From Aequorivita antarctica (GTDB lineage Bacteria > Bacteroidota > Bacteroidia > Flavobacteriales > Flavobacteriaceae), in assembly GCF_007997155.1 (NCBI RefSeq), contig NZ_VORT01000003.1, positions 62,001 to 126,000 on the forward strand: DNA of 64,000 nt, read 5' to 3'. Under the pieces are notes generated by a model. The model searched no databases. It had not been told where the DNA came from and saw nothing but the letters and a program-made list of their open reading frames with translations. The position numbers and the translations under genes were made by a program. Of the stretch, positions 8,622-14,936 are shown in pieces (the first letter of the stretch is position 1; each line of letters starts with the position of its first letter).

Positions 8622-10313
8622 TTACAAAACTGAAACCATCAAGTTATCATCAGTCTTTTCAACTTTCGCAACCTTTGAAGCCGTCAATCCTTTTATAGCT
8701 TTGTCCCACTTTTTGTTGCTCAAACCGCTTTGGGCTTTTAACGCTTCCAAAGCAACAGGTGATTTGACTTTTAAAAGTGTGTAAACAGCTTTTTCGTCTT
8801 CGGTCATTTCCACTTTTTTCTTTTCGGGGCGCATTTGAGGGAAGAAAAGCACTTCTTGTATGGAAGGGTTGTTAGTCAAAAACATAATCAATCGGTCCAT
8901 CCCGATGCCCATGCCGCTGGTTGGGGGCATACCGTATTCCAAAGCTCTAAGAAAGTCATAATCTATAAAGGCAGTTGCTTCGTCATCACCTCTATCTGCA
9001 AGTTTCAATTGGGCTTCAAAACGCTCGCGCTGGTCTATGGGGTCATTCAACTCACTGTAAGCGTTTGCTACTTCCTTTCCGCAGACCATCAATTCAAAAC
9101 GCTCCGTTAATTCAGGATTTTCGCGATGCTCTTTGCAAAGCGGACTCATTTCCTTTGGGTAATCTGTAATGAAGGTTGGTTGAATGTAGTTGCCTTCACA
9201 CTTTTCGCCAAAAATTTCATCGATGAGTTTTCCTTTGCCCATGGTGTCGTCCACTGGAATTTTCATATCCAAAGCAGCTTTGCGGATTTCATCCTCAGTC
9301 TTGCCAGTAATATCAAAACCTGTAAAGTTTTGAATAGCCTCAGCCATTGTTACTCTTGGGTAAGGGGCTTTAAAGTCTATTTTGTGCTCTCCAAAAGTAG
9401 CTTTTGAGGTTCCGTTTACTTGTATAGCGCAGAATTCCAGCAATTGTTCACAGAAATCCATCATCCAGTTATAGTCTTTATAGGAAACGTAAATTTCCAT
9501 GGCAGTAAACTCTGGATTGTGGGTGCGGTCCATCCCTTCGTTTCTGAAGTTTTTGGAGAATTCATATACGCCGTCAAAACCACCGACGATCAATCTTTTT
9601 AGGTATAATTCATTAGCAATTCGCATATACAATGGAATGTCCAAGGAATTGTGGTGCGTAATAAAAGGTCTTGCTGCAGCACCACCCGGAATGGGCTGCA
9701 AAACAGGAGTTTCAACTTCAAAATAACCGCGTTCGTTAAAGAATGTTCGCATGGCGTTGAATAGCTTGGTTCGCTTTACGAAAATCTCCTTTACATGTGG
9801 GTTTACCACCAAATCCGCATAGCGCTGGCGGTAGCGTTGTTCAGGGTCTGTAAAAGCGTCGTGTACTTTTCCTTCGGCATCAACGCGCGGTTGCGGCAAA
9901 GGTTTTAATGCTTTGCTCAACAAGGTGAAGTTTTTTACCATGATGGTTTTTTCACCAACTTGGGTTTTGAAAAGTTCGCCTTCAATCCCTATGAAATCGC
10001 CTATATCGAGCAATTTTTTATAGACTTCATTGTAATGGCTTTTGTCTTCGCCAGTGCATATTTCATCACGGTTAAAATAAACCTGAATACGTCCATCTGC
10101 ATCCTGAAGCTCTGCGAAAGAGGCTGAACCTTGGATTCTGCGCGACATCAACCGTCCAGCAACCACTACCTTTTTTCCTTCCTCAAAATTGTCCTTTATC
10201 TTTTTTGAAGTGTTGTTTACAGGGTATAAATCTGCGGGATAGGGGTTTATTCCACGATCGCGCAGTTGTTGTAGTTTTTCTCTTCGGATGATTTCCAGTT
10301 CAGACAGTTGCAT
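8622..10313 (-). CDS. lysS: Lysyl-tRNA synthetase (class II)
   Basis: Charges tRNA-Lys. 563 residues: an OB-fold anticodon-binding domain (VVVAGRLMSRRIQGSASFAELQDADGRIQVYFN), then the class II catalytic core with motif 2 (FRNEGMDRTHNPEF) and motif 3 (GMGIGMDRLIM). A C-terminal extension of about 65 residues (EKKKVEMTEDEKAVYTLL...) is longer than in E. coli LysS (505 residues) and is usual in Flavobacteria. A TATCTTTG -7 element lies at 10338-10345, 24 nt before the ATG, and the gene is followed by a strong hairpin. Confidence 0.97.
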   Translation of the reverse strand: MQLSELEIIRREKLQQLRDRGINPYPADLYPVNNTSKKIKDNFEEGKKVVVAGRLMSRRIQGSASFAELQDADGRIQVYFNRDEICTGEDKSHYNEVYKKLLDIGDFIGIEGELFKTQVGEKTIMVKNFTLLSKALKPLPQPRVDAEGKVHDAFTDPEQRYRQRYADLVVNPHVKEIFVKRTKLFNAMRTFFNERGYFEVETPVLQPIPGGAAARPFITHHNSLDIPLYMRIANELYLKRLIVGGFDGVYEFSKNFRNEGMDRTHNPEFTAMEIYVSYKDYNWMMDFCEQLLEFCAIQVNGTSKATFGEHKIDFKAPYPRVTMAEAIQNFTGFDITGKTEDEIRKAALDMKIPVDDTMGKGKLIDEIFGEKCEGNYIQPTFITDYPKEMSPLCKEHRENPELTERFELMVCGKEVANAYSELNDPIDQRERFEAQLKLADRGDDEATAFIDYDFLRALEYGMPPTSGMGIGMDRLIMFLTNNPSIQEVLFFPQMRPEKKKVEMTEDEKAVYTLLKVKSPVALEALKAQSGLSNKKWDKAIKGLTASKVAKVEKTDDNLMVSVL

Positions 10314-10337
10314 AAATTATGTATAAAAATAAGTTTG

Positions 10338-10345
10338 CAAAGATA
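10338..10345 (-). promoter_or_regulatory. -7 element of lysS
   Basis: TATCTTTG on the minus strand, 24 nt upstream of the lysS ATG. It lies next to, but outside, the heptad array that begins at 10353. Confidence 0.55.
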
Positions 10346-10352
10346 GCGAAAT

Positions 10353-10499
10353 GAAGTGCGAATTACGAAGTGGAAAATTCGAAATACCTTGATTAGAAAA
10401 AAGAATAAAGAAAATAGAACAAAGAATCCAATGACTATTGCAAACCAACGAATTAACAAATCCCGAATCCCAAATCCCAAATCACGAAGTAACAAGTAT
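10353..10499. repeat. Degenerate 7-bp-periodic array A (21 heptads)
   Basis: The whole spacer between lysS and the thioredoxin gene can be cut into 21 consecutive 7-bp words without a register break. Sub-blocks share words: GAANTNC words at the left, five AGAANNN words in the middle, and AAATCCC / GAATCCC / AAATCAC words at the right next to an AATTAAC word. It ends at the stop codon of the thioredoxin gene. Compare the arrays at 13663, 14380, 14804, 18388, 54921 and 61927. No function known. Confidence 0.75.
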
Positions 10500-11392
10500 C
10501 ACTCTTTCCCCTTAATTGCCGCTATTGCAATTTTCACCCTTTCGTTATTGGGATTTATGGCCAGTGATTTCTCGTAGTTTAACAGCGCTTTTTCCATTTG
10601 GTTTGTAACATATAATTTGTTTGCCAAGTTTTCATAGGAATAAGATTCATTAGGAAACAAAATTGTATTCATTTCGGCAATATAGAGCCCCTCCGCTTTT
10701 CTTTCAGAGTAGAATAGAACACTGGAATAGGTACTTAATTCGCCTAAATGCTCAGCTTCTTTTTTTAGCTTCGGAAGCAATTTTTTTGACTTTCTCTGGA
10801 ATTTTTCAAATCCCATTTCGGTTAGCGCATCATTCACAATGGTAACCGCATTGTAGTTGGGCACGTAGCCTTTATCCTGAATAATTTGTAGAATATCATC
10901 CTCAAATGTATTGACGGGATGCTCCACAATTCTATTTATTTCTTTTCCGTCTTTGTAGAATATAAAAGTAGGAACGCGATGAATATTCAAACCTTCTTCC
11001 TCCCCGCCAGGGCTTTGTTTGTAGTTTTCGCTATCGTTTGATACAGCTATCACGGTAAGCCGATCCAAAGGAAATTGGGCTTCCTCCAGAATTTTATAGA
11101 ATATGGGAAGTTCCTTTTTACTGTCTCCACACCAAGTGCCAAAAAAAACAGTAATCGTGTATTGCGGAAGTAGCTTTTGTATAGCGACAACTTTTTCTTT
11201 ATTGGGTTGATAGGCTTCATAGTTTGTTAAAAACCATTCAGAATAGGTGTTTACTGAAAGTGCTTCCTTGTTGATTTTACCAAGTAACATTGGAGTTTCG
11301 CCATTTTGCATAATTTCTGTATTAAACGGCTGGGCGTAGTTAGTGAGAATTGAAAATGTAAATGCGATGGAAAAGAGAATTAAATTTTTCAT
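10499..11392 (-). CDS. Exported thioredoxin-fold protein with C-terminal TPR-like helices
   Basis: Start taken at ATG 11392, giving signal peptide MKNLILFSIAFTFSILTNYAQ; nine upstream codons are in frame but precede it. The thioredoxin fold (about residues 70-185) carries FFGTWCGDSKKELP, so the CXXC site is reduced to C88-G-D-S91, and a cis-proline follows in IHRVPTFIFYKDG. The rest is a helical region ending in a TPR-like repeat (ALLNYEKSLAINPNNERVK). With only one cysteine it cannot be a standard disulfide oxidoreductase; single-cysteine members often act as isomerase-like or binding proteins. It follows the LuxR-type membrane regulator on the same strand. Confidence 0.82.
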   Translation of the reverse strand: MKNLILFSIAFTFSILTNYAQPFNTEIMQNGETPMLLGKINKEALSVNTYSEWFLTNYEAYQPNKEKVVAIQKLLPQYTITVFFGTWCGDSKKELPIFYKILEEAQFPLDRLTVIAVSNDSENYKQSPGGEEEGLNIHRVPTFIFYKDGKEINRIVEHPVNTFEDDILQIIQDKGYVPNYNAVTIVNDALTEMGFEKFQRKSKKLLPKLKKEAEHLGELSTYSSVLFYSERKAEGLYIAEMNTILFPNESYSYENLANKLYVTNQMEKALLNYEKSLAINPNNERVKIAIAAIKGKE

Positions 11393-11490
11393 GGGTGCTG
11401 ATTTTAGAATTAACACCACGAATATTTAAAAAATGGAGGAAGAATTGCTGAAGACAGGGTTTGAAAAAGGGCCTAGACCCCCGTTTGAAT

Positions 11491-12552
11491 TTAACTGGAA
11501 TACAGGTTTTTAACGTCTTCCCGAGAGCTCACATTCAGCTTTTTATAGAGGTTATTAATGTGGGTTTTTACCGTGCTTAAACTAACGAACATATCAGAAG
11601 CTATTTCTTTGTTGCTTTTGTTTTCTAAAATGAGTTCCAGAACCTTCTTTTCTTGGTTAGAAAGAGATTCTTTATTGGGAGGGAAAAAACTTTTCATCTT
11701 TCTCAGTTTCCCATAAAAAAAGAAGTTGCCAAAAATTGATAAAGCTGCAATTGCACCCAACCCATAAACCCACCAAGACAATCCATCAGGTTTAATTGTA
11801 GCTATCAAATATTTATCTGAAGCAAGTTCCTCTCTGTATTGCTCTGTGTAATTGCTGTTGGGATATTTTTCTTTGAGCCTATTTAATAAATTGTCATAAT
11901 AGGAGTTGGTTTTTAAATCTTCCAAATAATAGGCATGCAACGGTTGTGCTCTGTCGGAAAAAAAGGAGTAGCTATAAAGCTCTGCCAAAGGTTCATGTAG
12001 CTGTTCGCCGTATTGTTGCAAAATGCTGAACCATTTTTTTGAATTAATTTTTCTATTAGCTTCACTGCGATAAGTACCAAAAGCAAAACGCATATCGTGT
12101 TTTAAGGAGTCGATTTTTAAAAAAGCATTGGCCTTTTCATTTTTAGAGATTACAAGACAGAACATCTCATTGTCAAACGAAAAAGGAAGCGTCAAAGTGT
12201 CGTTATTATTTGCGATAAAATTCACCTCTTTGCTATTTGGGCATTGCCCCGTGAAATGTGCCGTGTTTTGATCATTTTCGTTGCACATATCTACGTGGAT
12301 TCTATAAATTTTGTTTTCAGCAGGTAAATTATCCCCTGAAAAAGAAAAGTATCCTGTAGAATCAGGATATGTTTTATTGAGAATTTGCTCAGGAAATACT
12401 CCAGAAATTTTCCTGTAGTCATCAACCACAGAAAGATAAACAGCACCTTTGGCAGATTCAGCATCTACATAACCCGAAAATTGATATTGTGCTTTACTGG
12501 CCGTTACAGCAAAAAAGAAAACGAGCAGCGCAATAATTTTTTTGAAATCCAT
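11491..12552 (-). CDS. Transmembrane one-component regulator with LuxR-type HTH
   Basis: 353 residues. An N-terminal signal peptide (MDFKKIIALLVFFFAVTASKAQ) leads into an extracytoplasmic beta-rich domain (about 22-150) and a helical segment. A single transmembrane helix (WWVYGLGAIAALSIFGNFFFYG, about 262-284) is followed by a cytoplasmic LuxR/GerE helix-turn-helix (LSNQEKKVLELILENKSNKEIASDMFVSLSTVKTHINNLYKKL). There is no receiver or kinase domain, so the signal must pass directly through the membrane. The thioredoxin-like gene follows about 100 bp downstream on the same strand. The ligand is unknown. Confidence 0.8.
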   Translation of the reverse strand: MDFKKIIALLVFFFAVTASKAQYQFSGYVDAESAKGAVYLSVVDDYRKISGVFPEQILNKTYPDSTGYFSFSGDNLPAENKIYRIHVDMCNENDQNTAHFTGQCPNSKEVNFIANNNDTLTLPFSFDNEMFCLVISKNEKANAFLKIDSLKHDMRFAFGTYRSEANRKINSKKWFSILQQYGEQLHEPLAELYSYSFFSDRAQPLHAYYLEDLKTNSYYDNLLNRLKEKYPNSNYTEQYREELASDKYLIATIKPDGLSWWVYGLGAIAALSIFGNFFFYGKLRKMKSFFPPNKESLSNQEKKVLELILENKSNKEIASDMFVSLSTVKTHINNLYKKLNVSSREDVKNLYSS

Positions 12553-12646
12553 TTTTAAAATAAATCACTAAGGTAATAAACTCTGTTGAATCAAAATCTT
12601 GTAACAAAAGGAAAAATGACGGGACAGATAGCTTAAATAATAATCG

Positions 12647-12654
12647 TAAATTTG
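12647..12654 (+). promoter_or_regulatory. -7 element (TAAATTTG) 6 nt before a start codon
   Basis: Exact TAnnTTTG match ending 6 nt before the ATG at 12661; the expected transcription start falls at or next to the start codon. Confidence 0.55.
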
Positions 12655-12660
12655 TTTTCT

Positions 12661-12819
12661 ATGAATATATGGAGAGTCCTGTTAGCAATCATTTTTCCAC
12701 CACTTGCAGTTATTGGCAAGGGTTGTGGATCTGTTCTTATTGTCTTTATACTTACCGTTTGCGGATGGATTCCCGGCGTGATTGCCGCACTTATCATTCT
12801 AAACAATCCTAAAAGATAA
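12661..12819 (+). CDS. YqaE/Pmp3-family small membrane protein
   Basis: 52 residues with two hydrophobic helices: NIWRVLLAIIFPPLAVIGKGCG and VLIVFILTVCGWIPGVIAALIIL. The 'FPPLAV' and 'CGWIPGVIHA'-like motifs are those of the Pmp3/YqaE (UPF0057) family, which in yeast and plants affects membrane potential and salt tolerance; in bacteria the role is unclear. It is followed 4 nt later by a lipoprotein gene, so the two form an operon. The promoter element is unusually close to its ATG. Confidence 0.88.
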   Translation: MNIWRVLLAIIFPPLAVIGKGCGSVLIVFILTVCGWIPGVIAALIILNNPKR

Positions 12820-12823
12820 ACCC

Positions 12824-13564
12824 ATGAAACTAAAATTACTTTCGCTATTTATCTTGGCTTTTACTTTTGTAAGCTGCCAATTTACGGAAACTATGGTTAT
12901 GAATGAAGACGGTAGCGGCACCATGAGAGTGGAAGTGAACCTCAACGAAATGATGGCCTTTGGCGGCGGGGCAATGGGTGATTCAACAGTAATGAAAATG
13001 GATACCATTGTCTATATGAAACAATTTTTGGAGGAAAAGAAAGACAGTATCTCCAAACTTTCCATCACCGAACAACAAAAACTGAAAAAGTTGGAGAATT
13101 TCAACATTCATATAAAAATGGACTCGGAGACTTCTGAAATGGTTTATGATATTTCCACCAATTTCAAAAATATAAATGAGGCGAATGATATGCTGAACGG
13201 ATTGGAACAGGCTGGAAATTTAATACCCAACAAAGATGCGAATACCGAAATTAAAAAGGAAGAAGATTCCCCCGAAGTAGTTGGTGTTAATTATTCTTTT
13301 AAAAATGGTATCTTTAAACGAGATGCTTACATAAAAGACGAAAAGCTGCACGCACAGCAAGTAGACAGCATGAAACAAGCCGAAGCTTTTATGGGTGGTT
13401 CCAATTATATGTTGAAATATACTTTTCCAAAGAAAATAAAGAATACTTCAAATCCAGACGCTACATTTTCAGCAGATAAAAAAACAGTAAGTATTCAAGC
13501 ACCTTTTTTAGAATACTTTAAAAACCCGGATTTGCTGGATTTAGAAGTGGAGTTGGAGAAATAG
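12824..13564 (+). CDS. Lipoprotein of unknown function
   Basis: 246 residues. Lipoprotein signal MKLKLLSLFILAFTFVSC with the lipobox at VSC. The mature part begins QFTETMVMNEDGSGTMRVEVN, a pattern seen in flavobacterial lipoproteins whose name is only 'hypothetical'. Acidic and lysine-rich, with predicted mixed alpha/beta content and no enzyme motif. Co-transcribed with the YqaE-like gene (4 nt apart). The stop codon is followed at once by heptad-like words (TTGAGTT, ATGAGTT, ATTGATT). Confidence 0.7.
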   Translation: MKLKLLSLFILAFTFVSCQFTETMVMNEDGSGTMRVEVNLNEMMAFGGGAMGDSTVMKMDTIVYMKQFLEEKKDSISKLSITEQQKLKKLENFNIHIKMDSETSEMVYDISTNFKNINEANDMLNGLEQAGNLIPNKDANTEIKKEEDSPEVVGVNYSFKNGIFKRDAYIKDEKLHAQQVDSMKQAEAFMGGSNYMLKYTFPKKIKNTSNPDATFSADKKTVSIQAPFLEYFKNPDLLDLEVELEK

Positions 13565-13662
13565 GGAATCGTAAATATTGAGTTATGAGTTATTGATTAC
13601 GAGCTCCTTCCCCTAGTTACTAATTTAAATTAATTGACGGAAACACCCTTTAAAGGCAGGGG

Positions 13663-13762
13663 GAATTAACAAATCCCGAATCACAAATCACGACTCACAA
13701 ATCACGAATCCCGACTCACGACTCACGAATCACGAATCCCGACTCACGAATCACGAATTAAC
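13663..13762. repeat. 7-bp array B (12 heptads) framed by GAATTAAC
   Basis: Twelve heptads in strict register, 13671-13754, all fitting RAMTCMC (AAATCCC, GAATCAC, GACTCAC, AAATCAC, GAATCCC). GAATTAAC sits directly on both sides (13663-13670 and 13755-13762). The array is 16 bp before the ATG at 13779. It is the most regular of the arrays and shares its words with the right end of array A and, in reverse complement, with array F at 54921. Confidence 0.85.
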
Positions 13763-13778
13763 ACTAAACACATAAAAC

Positions 13779-14315
13779 ATGAAAGCACTCTATTTTTTAA
13801 TCCCATTATTTATGGTAAATGCTTGCAAAACGCAAACGGGTGCTGTAACCTCTTCAGAAAACACAACGATAGAACATATGGAAAACAAACCAACAGGCTG
13901 TCCTGAAGAAGGAACTTGCAACGTAGTCGTCCATAAAAACAAAAGCTTGTCCATACAAGAAGATGGAACTGGTGCCTTATATCCTCAAATAATAGAAGGT
14001 ACAAGTACAGTAGTAGAATACACTTATTTAAAAGAAGGTCCTCCGGGAACGGCAGACGGCAATTATTCTGAAACCATTCACTTTGAAATTCCTGCGGCCA
14101 CAACAACATTGCGCAAGGAAAACGCATCCTTGAACGATGTAAAACTGCTCTACGGAAAACACTGTTTTTGCAGAGGGGAAGCGGGTTATTACCCAATAAC
14201 CGACGGAAAGCTTTTAATTGAAAAAAGCGGTCAGGGAATTGTGTTCGATCTTAAATTTAAAGTAAATAAAACCTCACAAGTAGTTACGCATATTTCGGAA
14301 ACGATGAAACTTTGA
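13779..14315 (+). CDS. Lipoprotein of unknown function
   Basis: 178 residues; signal MKALYFLIPLFMVNAC with the modified cysteine at about residue 16, followed by KTQTGA. The mature part is beta-rich (VVEYTYLKEGPPGTADGNYSETIHFEIP) with four further cysteines (CPEEGTC, CFC). The repeated glycine/threonine pattern is compatible with a beta-sandwich. No known family is recognised. It lies between array B upstream and a purine/pyrimidine heptad array downstream. Confidence 0.65.
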   Translation: MKALYFLIPLFMVNACKTQTGAVTSSENTTIEHMENKPTGCPEEGTCNVVVHKNKSLSIQEDGTGALYPQIIEGTSTVVEYTYLKEGPPGTADGNYSETIHFEIPAATTTLRKENASLNDVKLLYGKHCFCRGEAGYYPITDGKLLIEKSGQGIVFDLKFKVNKTSQVVTHISETMKL

Positions 14316-14424
14316 AGTAGAAAAAAGAGAAAAGAATAAAGAGGATAGATGTTAGATATTGATTAAATAATCACTTTTTACATTCTCTTTTCTTTATTCT
14401 TTTTTCTTTGCTCTTTATTCTTTT
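14316..14424. repeat. 7-bp array D with 14-bp inverted repeat, upstream of the four-helix-bundle gene
   Basis: Begins right after a stop codon. A purine half and a pyrimidine half are complementary: AAAAGAATAAAGAG (14330-14343) pairs perfectly with 14411-14424. In 14380-14421 six successive heptads all end in TCT (ACATTCT, CTTTTCT, TTATTCT, TTTTTCT, TTGCTCT, TTATTCT). The RNA could fold into a long A-U-rich hairpin just before the ATG at 14440. Confidence 0.75.
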
Positions 14425-14439
14425 ACAAAAAATACTGCA

Positions 14440-14799
14440 ATGCGAAAAAGGCATAATTATAAAAACTTAAATATTTGGAAACTGGGACTACAGATAACCA
14501 TGGATATTTCTGATATTTTAGACACTTTTCCTAAACACGAAATATTTGGATTGACATCGCAAATGAGTCGTTGTTCTGTTTCAATGCCTAGCAATATTTC
14601 AGAAGGTTCTGCAAGAACCGATAAGGCCTTCAGTAATTATTTGGATATTTCCCTTGGATCTTCTTTTGAATTGGGAACTCAGCTATTGATTGCTCATCAC
14701 AAAAATTATATAACCACAGAAACGCTGGAAGAATTGGAAGCAAAAATTTCAGAGTGGCAGAAAATGACAATGGGCTTTCAAAAAAGATTAAACGGCTAA
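14440..14799 (+). CDS. Four-helix-bundle protein (S23 / bAvd-like)
   Basis: 119 residues. The sequence NYKNLNIWKLGLQITMDISDIL, HEIFGLTSQMSRCSVSMPSNISEGSAR and FSNYLDISLGSSFELGTQLLIAHHKNYI is the '23S rRNA intervening-sequence protein' (S23, four-helix-bundle) family. Members occur inside intervening sequences of 23S rRNA genes, as the Avd accessory protein of diversity-generating retroelements, and as orphan genes. Here no retroelement reverse transcriptase or rRNA is near, so it is an orphan copy. It is enclosed on both sides by heptad arrays (14316-14424 and 14804-14936), which suggests that gene and repeats travel or evolve together. Confidence 0.88.
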   Translation: MRKRHNYKNLNIWKLGLQITMDISDILDTFPKHEIFGLTSQMSRCSVSMPSNISEGSARTDKAFSNYLDISLGSSFELGTQLLIAHHKNYITTETLEELEAKISEWQKMTMGFQKRLNG

Positions 14800-14803
14800 G
14801 AAA

Positions 14804-14936
14804 CCCCGTCTTTCCTCTTTATTCTTTATTCTTTATTCTTTATTCTTTATTCTAAAAAAAAGAGAAAAGAACAGGAACCACCCCGTCTTTTCTCTTTATT
14901 CTTTATTCTATTTTCTTTATTCTCTATTCTACTCAG
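14804..14936. repeat. 7-bp array E (ATTCTTT words) with direct and inverted repeats
   Basis: Four perfect ATTCTTT heptads (14821-14848), then a purine-rich centre, then TTTATTC-type heptads (14895-14929). The string CCCCGTCTTTYCTCTTTATT occurs twice, at 14804 and 14881, exactly 77 bp (11 heptads) apart. AAAGAGAAAAGA (14859-14870) and its complement (14886-14897) form a hairpin with a T-run on the minus strand, which may terminate the protease gene ending at 14933. Confidence 0.8.

Noticed and set aside
13663-13762. CRISPR array
   Set aside because: Units are 7 bp without spacers, and no cas gene is present.
14440-14799. Diversity-generating retroelement accessory gene (avd)
   Set aside because: No reverse transcriptase, template repeat or variable-repeat target lies in the neighbourhood, so only the protein family is claimed.
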